Source of the DNA: Rhabditoides inermis
Taxonomy: Eukaryota > Nematoda > Chromadorea > Rhabditida > Rhabditidae
Reading direction: 5' to 3'
Length of the DNA stretch: 64,000 nucleotides
Assembly: GCA_963966185.1 (NCBI GenBank)
Contig: CAWZYM010000278.1
Span: 1 to 64,000, forward strand
Shown here one piece after another: positions 1-11,835 of this stretch. The translations under genes and the position numbers were made by a program. The notes below the pieces were generated by a model. It saw only the letters and a list, made by a program, of their open reading frames with translations, made no database searches and had not been told where the DNA came from. The stretch's first letter is position 1. The number at the start of each line of letters is the position of its first letter.

Positions 1-35
1 TCGTTTCGTTCAGTTCGTTCAGTTCGACATAACCG

Positions 36-199
36 CAAATGAACACCGCTCGATCACTTGCTTCTTGGCTTAGTGCATGTGCGCTGCGTTGTAGCGCCCA
101 AGCTCTGCGGGTTCGATTCCGGTCACGGCCAAATGTTTTGCTCGTGTAAAAATGAGGAGTTGTGGCAGGTTGTGGCAGAAATAAGTCGCCACTGTTCCT
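36..199 (+). mobile_element. TTAA-flanked tRNA-containing element, 5'-truncated
   Basis: A pol III A-box-like TGGCTTAGTGCA (66-77) and a B box GGTTCGATTCC (110-120) sit about 30 bases apart, as in a tRNA head. The element ends in CGCCACTGTTCCT followed by TTAA (200-203). Full copies at 34381-34743 and 36581-36934 show the matching inverted left end, which is missing here. An identical copy lies in the second unit at about 10859-11022. Confidence 0.75.
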
Positions 200-1012
200 T
201 TAAGGTGTTCTTTGTGCCAGAGTTGTCTTGCCAATTTTTGACTCGATATGTTTTTGTAGTCCACAAGATTTGCGTCTAACATTAGATAAATGTATATAAC
301 TTGTTTCAATCATTTGACGTTGCATTGTTGTTCACGTCATATGGATTGCGCACGATTTTATTCATGGCTATACAGTGTATATCAAGTGCGCCGTTTTCAG
401 GGTTATGTTCTGCCACTCGCCCATTCCGCGCAGCGTCCCATTCACTCCAGCCGCCGAGTACAGGAGCAGCTGAATTATCCCACCAGTCCTAGTCTCCCAC
501 TAGCCCAAGGTACGAAAGTTGTGTTGCTTTTATTCAAATATTCGAAAATCACCGTGACCCTCTAGCCGTTCGGATACATTTTTTTTTCGCTTATTCATTT
601 ACTTATGGGATAATATATTTTGAAATATGGAGGATTTTGATGTATTGTTGTGTTGCAGATGCGTGCTGAGCGTGACGCGAGCGTGGCGCGCGCCGGCGAG
701 AAGAAGACGTCACAGAACGAAACTTGCCGGAATTTCTGCCCTGTCAATGGCACTCCCCTAAATCCCCAATCAATATCATTTGCGGTATCGATAACTGGTA
801 TATCATTCTTCACCTATTTGTATGTATTTGTTTTTGTATAGAGTAGAGTTGTGGTTATAAAATTATTGTGAAAAGTGGGGGTAGAAATTGTCAACACTCA
901 TCCACGTCGTGCCCCCGAGAGTCTGTTTGCCTGTGCATGCAGACTGCTAAGTTCAAGTGTTGACTATTTTCGAGTCAAGGAATTGTCACCCTTTGACAAT
1001 ACGACAGGCATT

Positions 1013-2327
1013 ATGCCCAACATACCGACTATGCGATTATCGCAAAGAACCAGGACCCGATACATGTCCTACAATGTCCGTTCTGCCAGAAGCTTTGCAG
1101 ACCGGAGCCTGCTCTCGGAGGAGCTCGAGCGGCACGGAGTGGACGTGGCGATGCTGCAGGAGACCCGAATCGACCGGACGTGCTGCGATTCCTTGCGGTA
1201 CAAGTACTACAGCGCACTGCCCACTTCCAGGGCGGTGTGCGGGGTGACTGTCGCCATCTCCACCTCCGCCAACGTCAACGTGCTCGCCATCAACCCTCTC
1301 TCGCCCCGACTCATCTACGTGGATGCAGAAGTACGAGGAAAGAAGACCCGCATCGTGTCGGCGCATGCGCCAACCGAGGATGCTGAGGAGGTGGAGAAGG
1401 ACAAGTTCTTTGACGAGCTGGCCAAGATTGTGAGATCGGCCGGCAAGTCAGAACTCGTCCTCGGACTTGACTCGAACAGCCGCGTGGCTGCCGACGCCAG
1501 TCCAGCAATGGGCAGGTGGAGGCGTGCTGCCGACTGCACAAGCGACAACTGTCAGCGGATAGCGGATCTGCTAGAGAGTTACGACCTTATCGTCGCGTCG
1601 GCCTGGAAGCGCAACCGTCCCTGGCAGCGCGCAACCTGGAGGAAGAACTGCATCGGGAGGCCGCACCAGATCGACTACCTGCTCGTCAAGAAGAGCCAGG
1701 CCGGCGCCGTCCTCTCCAGCAAGAGCCTGCCGGACTTCAAATACGACTCGGATCACATCCCCGTGGTTCTTGTCGTGAGTGGATCCGGAATGCGCCGTCG
1801 CTCGTTCTACCAGAAAAGACCGCCCCGCCTCGACTCTCGCCTGCTGATCACGGTGACGTGCGCGCGGACTACCGAGGGATAGTGGAGAAGAATCTGCAGG
1901 AGAGGCAGAAGAAAGGAGCAACAGATGCTGACTCGTGGACGGCTGCAGTTCAGCAGGCAGCCAAGGAGGCGATTCCAACTCTGAAGGTGGAGAAGAAGCA
2001 CGATGGAGCGTCAGTGAAGGAATCCTTGTGCTACGCGAGCATGCTGCTGGCGAAGCAGAGAGGAAAGCTGAAGGCCTACCGTCAACTCAAGGCGGAGCTG
2101 CGGAGGATTCGGAAGGAGCAGTGGGAGGAGGAATGGATGAGGAGGAGCAAGGAGTTCGAGGACGCTTGGGAAAGACAGGATGCCCGCACGGCATTCTCCC
2201 TGCTGAAGCGGTACAGCGGGAAGTGGAGCAGGACGACGCCCGTCATCTCTGACGGCGTGTCACTCGTCACCGGGGAAGCAGCGTGCGCGGTGTGGGCTGG
2301 TCACTTCGACCGCCTACTCAACCAGCC
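1013..2327 (+). pseudogene. RTE-type LINE fragment: endonuclease plus linker, no RT (copy 1)
   Basis: The frame from the ATG at 1013 encodes an APE-like endonuclease/exonuclease/phosphatase domain. Visible landmarks are MSYNVRSAR near the start, the catalytic glutamate in MLQETRID, LGLDSNSR (the D-x-N motif), HQIDYLLV, and the terminal YDSDHIPVV. Near 1843 the frame shifts; the next frame carries the charged helical linker typical of RTE elements (RRIRKEQWEEEWMRR, then WAGHFDRLLN), the stretch that normally precedes the reverse transcriptase. Homology stops right there at 2327, so no RT is present. The sequence upstream of 903 belongs to another module, so any longer start is doubtful. CFDP2-like domesticated endonucleases are an alternative relative; the frameshift argues for a dead fragment. 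Confidence 0.8.
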
Positions 2328-2595
2328 GCAATCACAGGCACATTATTGCGAAAATAGGCGAGAGCTGTCATTGAAAAATCGTTGGGCTACGGTGTATTTT
2401 GGGTCTATCGATGCTATAGAAGCTCGAACACGCGAGTGGAAAACGAAATAGTGTGCTAGAAACAGTGACAAAACTAAAACTTTATTCACAACAAATTTCC
2501 TAACAACTACTGTACTTGTCTTTATACATTCCGATTAAGTGCCGTCAATATCTTAATTCAACAGCGTTTCTAAGTGTAATTTGTATATATGCGGA

Positions 2596-3173
2596 CTAAT
2601 CAAAGTCGACGAGTTGGTAGTTGTATGTCTCCCACTGATCCGCAATCCAATTCGCGTAGCGTCTGGAAAAAGCTTTAAAATACAGTAACCCTAAAGCTAC
2701 CGTACCTGATGCAAGTATCGTACAGATGAGCGGCTTCACCGACTATCGGCAGGAGAAGGTAGATGGAGGTGAGGAGACGGAAGAAATACATCATTGGAGT
2801 CTGCTCCTGGCTGAAACACGTACAGTAACCACATTCAAGTTACAGTACTCCGTGTACTTACTACAGTATGCCTTCGACCACGAGCGACCCCGCCTGCAGG
2901 ATCCAGTACTTCATCCAGAACTCGTTCTTCTCCCTCTGCTCCAGGTTCACAGCCGTGATAGAATAGCAGGCGGGGATGATCCAACCCTATAGGTATACGG
3001 TAGAGAACAGTACATCTACAGCATCCCTAGGTACCGTACCACAATGAGTGCGAGCATTTTGACGATTCCACTGGTCGCCACGGCGACAATAGCGATGAAT
3101 ATGAGTCACGAGACCATTGCCTCGCGGCGCATTGGGATAGCAGACTCGAGTGAGCGGAACCTGCGGGGAGGGA

Positions 3174-3236
<63 letters not shown>

Positions 3237-4028
3237 CCTACATCATCTGCAGGTTCTCATTGTTCTGGTCGTACAGAGCATTGCATTGGTCGTACAGAGC
3301 GTGCAGAGTGGAAGGAGCCACGTCAAGCCACCTGAATACAATATTTTCACATGTTCAGTGATGTTTCCCCCAACTCACCCATTGATCTGCTGCACCCGCT
3401 GCGGTCCCACGCTGCCCGCCGTCGGTACAGCTAAATTTCAATGTACCGTAACCCTACAGTAACCCTCTCGTACCACTCGGTGCGCCCATCATTCCGCGCA
3501 GCCATCCGCCCCACGACGCAGCCTGCTGTTGCTGCGGCTGCGACGGCACACGCTTCCGCCGGCGGGTGGTACTGTAAGGTTACTGTTAGGTATACGGTAG
3601 CTTACAGTACCTCCATTCTTTGGGCTTGAGCTTGCGCAGACTGCCGCCGGGACGGGGCGAGCGAGTGGGCGTCGTGGCGGGCGCGGTCGCGGAAAGCTGA
3701 TATCGATCGGTTATCGATTGGTTATCGATCGATACCTGCGAGGGAGTGGCGGGTGCGGACTCGACGGGGGGCATGGGAGCGGAGGGACTCGAGGTGCTCT
3801 TCGGTGGTTTCTCCTTGTGCGACGAGGAACTGTCTCGGGTGGAAGGTGTCTGAAAACACGAAGAGTCAAATGGTAACGCATTCGGAAGAGGTGAGCAGTT
3901 GGCGGACGAAGAGAGGAGTGAGAGAGAGGAAAGGAGAGAAAGAAAGAGGATTGAGAAATATAAGGATATAGGTACAACAGGAGAGGGAGAAGAGAGGGAG
4001 AGATCACCGACAAACTCACGTCAACCAT
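2596..4028 (-). pseudogene. REEP / TB2-DP1-HVA22 family gene, 10 exons, one in-frame TGA (copy 1)
   Basis: Ten exons join in phase: 4028-4020, 3849-3736, 3696-3611, 3571-3474, 3430-3379, 3331-3242, 3160-3040, 2986-2865, 2810-2706, 2662-2596 (TAG stop). Introns are 37-81 nt; intron 6 is the CT microsatellite. The 287-codon product has a Ser/Pro/Gln-rich N-terminus (TPSTRDSSSSHKEKPP), then WLDVAPSTLHALYDQ, a hydrophobic helix, and a TB2/DP1/HVA22-like domain: IIPACYSITAVNLEQREKN, FWMKYWIL, YFFRLLTSIYLLLP, GEAAHLYDTC. REEP proteins shape tubular ER through hairpin membrane segments. AATAAA (2481-2486, minus) lies about 110 nt past the stop. The flaw is TGA at 3106-3108, just before the hydrophobic LIFIAIVAV, where a Trp codon one base away would fit. 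All three copies share it. It may be a pseudogene, or the TGA may be read through or spliced out. Confidence 0.8.
3179..3237. repeat. (CT)n microsatellite inside intron 6 of the REEP-like gene
   Basis: An almost pure CT tract; read on the minus strand it is a GA tract just downstream of the 5' splice site GTAGGGAGAG. Its length differs in each copy of the unit (also at about 14002-14056 and 32921-32964), making it the fastest-changing part of the duplication. Confidence 0.9.
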
Positions 4029-4129
4029 TATCGACCGTGCGGCGCGACGGTGGAAAGAAAAGTGACCACTTCTGAACCCAAACAACCATCATTTCATTTC
4101 TCTGAACCTCAAACGTGTCGTCATCATTC

Positions 4130-4445
4130 TCGCTTTCACGTTCCGCAAACTGACTGAGTGAGACGCAGAATCTAACCGCGGGCGAACCATGCCCACTAAA
4201 ATTAGAAACGGCAAACTTCGTTAAAACATGTAAGTGTGAACCAATTTATTGACTTGTGTGTTTTGTAAATTTTTTTATGTATAGTTGTTTTTTCACAGTT
4301 TGACGATTTTTCTCAAAAAAAAAATGAATTGAAAAAAGCACACTGCTCAAGTTTTTGTTTATATCGTTACCAACTAGTTGAATAGTGTACTCTGACAACA
4401 CAACAGAATGCTTTCTGGTCAATCATTGATAAAATCATTGTGAAT
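4130..4445 (+). repeat. A/T-rich dispersed repeat
   Basis: Recurs in copy 2, in copy 3 (about 33880-34165) and inverted at 35385-35652, where it abuts the truncated RFX exon. The inverted copy runs from TATCAATGATTGACC to GCGGTCAGATTCTGCGTCT. I see no coding content or clear termini. Confidence 0.6.
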
Positions 4446-4569
4446 GATCTGAATATGAGTCCGTTATATTTGTGAGATTTCTGTCTGTAAATCTGCATGT
4501 TCTGTCTGTGAGTGACAAGAGCGGATCTCCGTAGTGGGCACGCTGCCAATGCCGAGAATGCAGCTCGGA

Positions 4570-4743
4570 GACATAAGCGCAAATGAACAGCGCCTTGCCA
4601 CATGCTTTATGGCTCAGTGCATGTGCGCTGCATTGTGGCCCTGACATTCGCGGGTTCGATTCCTGTCGCCGCCAAAATGTTTTGTTCGTGTGAAAATGAG
4701 GAGTTATGGCAGGTTGTGGCAGAATTAAGTCGCCACTGTTCCT
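4570..4743 (+). mobile_element. TTAA-flanked tRNA-containing element with internal deletions
   Basis: A-box-like TGGCTCAGTGCA, B box GGTTCGATTCC and the terminal CGCCACTGTTCCT then TTAA (4744-4747). Compared with 34381-34743 the left terminus and an internal stretch are missing. The duplicate is at about 15389-15562. Confidence 0.75.
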
Positions 4744-4749
4744 TTAAGG

Positions 4750-6286
4750 CGTCGTGAAGGAGTGTGAAAAAGAAATCGATCAGTATCCAGCTTGCTCTTA
4801 GTGTTAGATATCTATAATCTATAGCTTGGATGTCGGTCTCCTGACCTGAGTCTCTACACCGCCTCGCACGGTCTGACACTCAGGACTCAGGTCGAACAAG
4901 TGTGAGTCGTCAATAGATAGCAGATTGCACAGACCGACAACTTCCGTTTCCTTGGTTCGTGAATTATCAAAAATGTGGAGGAAGGATCTGGAGGCGTCGA
5001 TAGTATATGCTGCCCACCCACCCCTTAGTGTCATGACACCACGTGCTAGCCCCATAAAGCGTGTGTTGCATCTGGAAAACCATCTGATTATGACAGACCG
5101 CGCTCACACTTTAACCGCCGGAGTGGAGACTAGCGCTCTGGCGCGCTGTCGCGCGCCTCCGCACTAGGTATACAAAATAGAAAAATAGTAGAATAGTTCG
5201 TCTTGAATGTTTGATAGTTGATTGCTCTCTAATGACTCTTGCGATATTACATACACAAGGGTTGTAGTTGAAGTGTTCAAGTTCTATGTAATTTGCATAT
5301 GTAGCTTAATTTTTTTGTTTTTGCTAACCATCTCTCCTACTTCTTTTCTACTTATTTTATGTTTCACAGATGTACACCGCCCCATCTCTTTTTCCTCTAC
5401 ACTGTTTGTATAATTTTGCGGTAGTTCCAATGCATCAACGGGGAGCCGAGGTGAGTGCGCTCAGGTTGCCAAGTTGGCGAGTCAGTGGGCGGAGCCTGTG
5501 TGATAATGGCGGATCGCGGCGATCGATCCCCATTCTAGGGCTCGCTTTTTGGCCGCCCACCCACCCACTAAAAAGCTCGCATCTATGAGACACACTACCA
5601 CCCACCCACCCAGTGTGTAATGTCAAGCGGAATAACCTATAAGGACATATGTGGACGCTTTGATGATGATGTGCGATGATTTCAGTTCGCACGGGCGAGG
5701 CGAGGATAGGCGCGAGGGGTGGCCGCGCCTGGACGGACTACTCGCAGACGACCGTCGCCCCACCAACCAGCTACCCATAGAGTAGGTAGCCACATACACG
5801 GTAGACACACGATAGTTGAATACAAGTAATAGTCGTACAGTGGCTATCAGCAGCCACGTGATTACGGTAGCATGTATTCATTGCGAGTGTCGTATTGTAT
5901 GTGGTAATATTTCACGTTCAATGACAATAAACGCTGAAATATAGCAAGTGTGATGTGTTTGCGTGCAATTTAATCCTTTCAGCACATCGCACATGGTTGC
6001 GTTTTCAGCGGATGCGTCAGCACCTCCACCCCACAAGGCTACAGGAGCGGTCGACTACGCGGGCGATGAACAACGAGCGCCCAACCCTCGAGGGGTCGCC
6101 TCGACCGGAACGACCGTCAAACCATTGTACTGTAGCGTGTTGATGCATTGTGGCGACTCAGATAAAGGACCCTTCCCTCCCTGTCTGGTTGAATGCTTGG
6201 AACGGGGTAAAATTCGCGTTATACCGTAGCGTAGCGGAGTTATAAGTACTACTTTCCATCCTATCTCCCTCCTCCTCCCCCCCCGC

Positions 6287-6324
<38 letters not shown>

Positions 6325-6940
6325 TCGACACAGTTCTACTCTCCCCTATCTCTCCTCTGTCTCTCTCTTCTCCCTCTCCCACTGTCTCGCTATCTCATTC
6401 TCTCTTTCTTTTTCTCTCTCAGTATTTTATTCTTCTAGAAACAGTATTATATTCTCTATTGTCTACTGTCGTTTTTCTAGAGACAATACTAATACTATGC
6501 TCTTGTTTGTCTACTTTTTTACTGTGACAACAACTTTCTAGAGACATTACTATGTTTTCTTCTGTCTACTTCACCTCTCGTCACCTCTTCCACTCTCACT
6601 CTCACATCTGCAGTAATCACTATCATTGCGACTTTCGAGAGACAGTTATGTCTACTCTCCCTTCTATAATAATAGGTTTTTTCTATAATAATATAGGGGT
6701 ACACAGAGAGAAATACAACATGACGAAAAGAGAGTGTAAGCAGCACTTGTCGACGTTGACAGACCCTCGTCGACCCGGTACAACTACGCTTTCCAGAGAT
6801 CAGTTTTTTAACCTCAGGGCGAATCGAGCGAGCCGATCGAAGATACCGCTGGAGATGCCGACGTTGTCATGGACTAGGACTTCTGCCCCCGGCCCGCTAG
6901 CACTGTTGTTCAGGTCGGTTCCACTGTTTTTGAAGTTTCG
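4750..6940. other. Non-coding stretch of the duplicated unit
   Basis: No exon chain or convincing ORF is visible. It holds short CCCACC runs (about 5551-5615), a CT microsatellite at 6289-6321 (on the opposite strand a GA tract) and CT-rich surroundings to about 6425. The counterpart in copy 2 is about 15569-17761. Confidence 0.6.
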
Positions 6941-7480
6941 CAGTTTTCCCCTTCCCCAATCACTAGTGTTGTTCCATGTGCAAATTTTCTGCTGCTAAAC
7001 GCGCGCTCAGTTCGGAATGAGTTGTATGATTTAGATATGCAATTGAATCAGGCTAAACCTATTGTTTTCGCGATAACCGAAAGTTGGTGCAATGTTGAAG
7101 ATAATATGAGTATGTACCCCTCAGCAGATTATCCGGCGCGTGTACCCCTCAGCAGATTATCCACAATCAATGCCTCCATACTCACTGCGACTCAAGGCGC
7201 TCAATCTGACCACGCTGTGTGAGAGACGCGCACGCTCCGATCTCATTCTTGCGCACAAGATGTACAGGGGCAAAGTGAGCACTAAATTCTCGCAACTGTT
7301 CCGTCTCAAACCTTCGGTGCAAATCACCCAGGTTAAGCAGGCATGGGTCTTTTTCGCTGCAAGTCAAAGCGACCCGTTCAACGCTTCTCCACAATTACTA
7401 CACGTTGCGAGTCGCGCGACACATTAGTTTGCTCACGAAAGCCTATCCTCGCATCTTTTCTCTCAAGCATTCTCTCTTCT
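6940..7480 (+). pseudogene. CR1-like LINE with large internal deletion (copy 1)
   Basis: The N-terminal end of a LINE endonuclease (LLLNARSVRNELYDLD, then FAITESWCNV) runs straight into the region that normally follows the RT (YSLRLKALNLTTLCERRARSD). The RT and most of the endonuclease are gone. At the join, GTACCCCTCAGCAGATTATCC occurs twice (about 7114 and 7141), so the deletion edge carries a short direct duplication. The copy in the second unit is at about 17761-18301. Confidence 0.65.
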
Positions 7481-7904
7481 GTCGTCGCATTTCGAAGATA
7501 GATCTCTATAAGACACTAAAACTCTCCATCTGATTTGTATGGTCGTGTGTCGATCTTGCTGCCAGCCGGGTGAGTTTTCACGACATGAGCCGATGAGATC
7601 TACGCACCCACACTATCTGAAACCACGCCACCGCCGACCGATGACTGAACACCGTCGAGCGTTGTCCAAATCGCCTACACCTCTGACCCATGCCACCAGA
7701 CAAGCTGCCACTTATCACACACCACACCTATACCTGTTATAAGTACCAGCCAACATCCTTTTTTTATATTTTCATCGAGATATTCCTTGATCATTCTGTT
7801 CTGTATTATCAGCCTTTGTAGATTGGTTACTTAGGCAAGAGAGAAGTCTCCACTGTCGAAACGTGCCCCGTCCTTCACACGCATGTCTCTTATTGCGTAC
7901 GCGG

Positions 7905-8960
7905 TTCGAAAAAAAAAACGGGTTTCGACAACTCGGACAGTCAGAATTCTTGTGACGTACGACCCAGTGGATCACGAGACAAACTCGGCCGCTCGATTTG
8001 TCTCGTGGCTCACGAGACAAACTCGGCGGCTTGATTTGTCTCGTGGCTTGTGTTTGGACCAAATTACCGGTTTATTTCTGGTTAACCAGAAATTTGGCGC
8101 CCTTTTCAAAACCAGCGTCATTTAAAACCAGAAAAAATTGGCCAGGTCATTGGCCGGACCAGATATTTCTGGTTTTCGGTCGAAAAAACCAGAAATTTCT
8201 GGTTCTGGTTTTCATTTGGCCAGTACTGGTTTTGGTTTGGCGGTCGTTCGAGAAATGTGACGTCTCATTGTCATTTAGCCATGAAATGTCCTCATCATAC
8301 CTCATCTCATTCGAGAATCGAGAAATGATATTGACCGGTCCAAAGAACCAGAGGTACAAACTACAAAACCAGAAATTTCTGGTTTTTTGAAAACCAGAAA
8401 TTTCTGGTTCTGGTTCTGGTTTGGCCAGATTTCTCAAAACCGGTTTATTTTGGCCGGTCATTTCTCTGGCCAACCAGAAAATAACCGGTCATTGGTTTTA
8501 TTTTGGCCGGTCATTCGACCAGAAATCTGGTCGATAAATTGGTCCAAACACTACTCGTGGCTCAAGCGACAAACTCGGCGGCTTGATTTGTCTCGTGGCT
8601 CAAGCGACAAACTCGGCCGCCCGATTTGTCGCGTCCGCTGTTACACGATTAAATGTTTCTGGCAAAACATCCGCCGCCGGCGGGAATCGAACCAGCGACA
8701 TTCAGATCTGCGCGCGCGCCATAGACCACTACACCATCCGACCATGTGCGGTGCATGAATGAAAGCGGTCATGAGTGACGAGTGCGCGCAAGCACTCGCA
8801 AATGTATCACTCACTCAGAATAAGCAAAATAAGGGAGAACCGAAAAGAAAGAAAGAGAGAAGAGAGAGTGAAAGTGAAAGTGAGAGAGAATGGGGAAACA
8901 GTGGGGGAGGTGAACACGATTGAGATATTGACAGCGACTAAGTCGTCACGACTACTACCC
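7905..8960 (-). mobile_element. tRNA-derived SINE block with GAGACAAACTCGGC minisatellite
   Basis: Read on the minus strand, a tRNA-like head lies at 8748-8672 (A-box area GGATGGTGTAGTGGTC; B box GGTTCGATTCC), followed by several roughly 40-50 bp units built on GAGACAAACTCGGC. A hAT-type MITE is inserted in the minisatellite. A GA-rich stretch (about 8850-8900) precedes the head. An inverted, uninterrupted relative is at 20560-21165. Confidence 0.7.
8048..8553 (+). mobile_element. hAT-type MITE, copy 1
   Basis: 506 bp, flanked by the 8-bp direct repeat CTCGTGGC (8040-8047 and 8554-8561). The termini are inverted: TTGTGTTTGGACCAA at the left against TAGTGTTTGGACCAA at the right. Eight-base target duplications and TAGTG-like ends are hAT hallmarks. 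The interior has no ORF of its own but is packed with the self-complementary CCAGAAATTTCTGG and related ACCGGT/GGCCGGTCATT motifs. Confidence 0.85.
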
Positions 8961-9153
8961 TATTTGTCACGAACAAGGCTCTTCGCATATCACTACAAGA
9001 TTACAAAGAAAGGAAGAAGTGTAGATGTACAAGGAAACAGTTTTAAAGCGAAGACCATTTGAGCTGGCTCATATTGAACTCTCGAAAAGGTTAGGTTATG
9101 ATTGGTTCTATAGGATTCGGATCAATTCTGATACGTGATGTGTATCACATACT

Positions 9154-10823
9154 TCGGCCTTTCTGCATGCAGTTCAACTGCTCGGCAAGGGATGTGAGTG
9201 AAACTGACTCACCCGGGTAAAGGCGACGCGACAGAGAATCAAGCTCCCGACTGGAAGCTCCGACCAGACCCTTCCCCCCTTGACCCATCCTCTTAGTTTT
9301 TGATTACTTCACTTATTAGATGTCCGATTTTCCTCTCATAAATGCTGTTGCGCTGTGTGCAAATTGCGCTGTATGCTGTTGTGTTGTGTCTTGTTGAATG
9401 GGGTAAACAACAGTTTTCAAGAAAACGAGGTCTCATTAGATAAATATTCTTCTTCTCGTCATGAGAAGAAATATCGCAATAGTCATTCGATAACAATGTC
9501 ACATATGATTCATAAGTATATACTACAGACTAAGACTATTAAAGGTATATTGTTTAAGAACTTTGCAATTTGCAATTAAGAGTGTGCTGAAACGTAACGG
9601 ACATTTTTTTGCAACGGCGTCCGCGAAAAGATCAATTAACCATGTTGGTTAATTTAAAAGAAAAGGTTTAAAATAGCAGCTCGTTCACAATACTGTAATA
9701 TGCAGATGCGTGACGAGAGGGTTTCAGCGAGCACCAGAATTTATCCTCATGTACCTGACATGATGTAATGACAAACGATTGGGTAGAAACAAAAATTTAT
9801 TAAAGTTTGCAATTTGTTGCTTGATTCGAAGCACCATCATATTATTCAATATTTCTTTTATAGGAAACACTGTGGTTTCAGCGAGCAACAAAGAGACATG
9901 CGGTCTGTTCAAATCATTCATTTGTATCTTTATCTTCATGACAAAGCAACAAACTGCAAACATATTCGAGTTTGTACAAATATAAAATACATTTCGTTCA
10001 AAATTTAAACGCTGGCAGTGTGATTGCAATACTGACTATTTGAGTCGTATTCGTGAACCTTTTACAAAAACACCGCTGTAAAAGTTGAAATAGCCATTTC
10101 CTATAAGAGTACTTGAAAATTAGCATGTTCAAAATCATACCTGTACGATGCAATACAGTAAAACAACGTGAGACAATTTAAAATCGAGTAAATCGAAAAA
10201 CATGCGCAAATATAGTATATAGAATTGGACCCCTGAATTTTGTTGATTCATTGAAATAGTGTTAGTAGTTACATTCTGGTGCGTAGTCCATGAAAATTGT
10301 CGCATATGCTGTGAATATCGGAATGAGGTAGCCGATTGTAGGAGCAACGATCTGAACTCAAAAGAATACTTAAAGAGAGCGTACCTTCAGAACTGATATA
10401 CAGGGGCACATTATAAGAATATTTTAACACTTCATACGTAACTCAGAAACTTACAATACGATCGCAGAAACGATCGTGTTTATATATAAATAGTTGAAAA
10501 CAGCTACATAAACACTCGCCTGCAGGTATATTGTTTTGAGAAACATGTGATGCAATTCAAGAGTCCGTTGACTCATAACGGATTTGCTCGCATTGAGAGT
10601 CATCAATGTATGCGGAATGAACACTAAATGAATAACAACATTGTTTTATAGAAAAATTTTGCGAAAACAAAGTCACAAAGTCTCTTCTGTGCATGACTGA
10701 TAATGAAAAATTTGAAAGTAGTAGCTTTTAATAAAGTAATACCTAATAAATACGTGAGTGTGTGACCGCATTGAACGAGCAAAAATGTGAACCCCGGCGA
10801 AACATAAGGATTGAGTTCGCTGT
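9154..10823. other. Unique spacer between the two unit copies
   Basis: A/T-rich, with no exon chain, TIR or repeat from elsewhere in the window that I recognise. The last bases before 10824 repeat GTTCGTTTCGTTCAG-like sequence. Confidence 0.55.
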
Positions 10824-11835
10824 TCGTTTCGTTCAGTTCGTTCAGTTCGACATAACCGCAAATGAACACCGCTCGATCACTTGCTTCTTGGCTTAGTGCA
10901 TGTGCGCTGCGTTGTAGCGCCCAAGCTCTGCGGGTTCGATTCCGGTCACGGCCAAATGTTTTGCTCGTGTAAAAATGAGGAGTTGTGGCAGGTTGTGGCA
11001 GAAATAAGTCGCCACTGTTCCTTTAAGGTGTTCTTTGTGCCAGAGTTGTCTTGCCAATTTTTGACTCGATATGTTTTTGTAGTCCACAAGATTTGCGTCT
11101 AACATTAGATAAATGTATATAACTTGTTTCAATCATTTGACGTTGCATTGTTGTTCACGTCATATGGATTGCGCACGATTTTATTCATGGCTATACAGTG
11201 TATATCAAGTGCGCCGTTTTCAGGGTTATGTTCTGCCACTCGCCCATTCCGCGCAGCGTCCCATTCACTCCAGCCGCCGAGTACAGGAGCAGCTGAATTA
11301 TCCCACCAGTCCTAGTCTCCCACTAGCCCAAGGTACGAAAGTTGTGTTGCTTTTATTCAAATATTCGAAAATCACCGTGACCCTCTAGCCGTTCGGATAC
11401 ATTTTTTTTTCGCTTATTCATTTACTTATGGGATAATATATTTTGAAATATGGAGGATTTTGATGTATTGTTGTGTTGCAGATGCGTGCTGAGCGTGACG
11501 CGAGCGTGGCGCGCGCCGGCGAGAAGAAGACGTCACAGAACGAAACTTGCCGGAATTTCTGCCCTGTCAATGGCACTCCCCTAAATCCCCAATCAATATC
11601 ATTTGCGGTATCGATAACTGGTATATCATTCTTCACCTATTTGTATGTATTTGTTTTTGTATAGAGTAGAGTTGTGGTTATAAAATTATTGTGAAAAGTG
11701 GGGGTAGAAATTGTCAACACTCATCCACGTCGTGCCCCCGAGAGTCTGTTTGCCTGTGCATGCAGACTGCTAAGTTCAAGTGTTGACTATTTTCGAGTCA
11801 AGGAATTGTCACCCTTTGACAATACGACAGGCATT

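Larger units (their letters stand above)
1..9153. repeat. Composite segmental duplication unit, copy 1
   Basis: This block recurs almost base for base at 10824-19974. The offset is 10823 before the first CT microsatellite, 10819 after it and 10821 after the second, so nearly all visible change is microsatellite length. It ends at 9153, inside the left arm of a foldback MITE that is complete only in copy 2. The window starts inside the unit, so the true left edge is not visible. Tandem or very recent segmental duplication fits; an assembly artefact is the main alternative. Confidence 0.93.

Noticed and set aside
875..1012. Extended N-terminus of the LINE endonuclease ORF
   Set aside because: Sequence up to about 902 belongs to a separate repeat module (also at 36757-37636), and the frame there starts without an ATG.
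3106..3108. Nuclear code change with TGA read as Trp
   Set aside because: Transposase B and the gag ORF end in TGA, and Trp elsewhere in these genes is TGG; two cases in broken or duplicated genes are not enough.
9280..10820. Small ORFs in the spacer between the duplicated units
   Set aside because: Short, A/T-biased, present on both strands, no splice chain and no recognisable motif.
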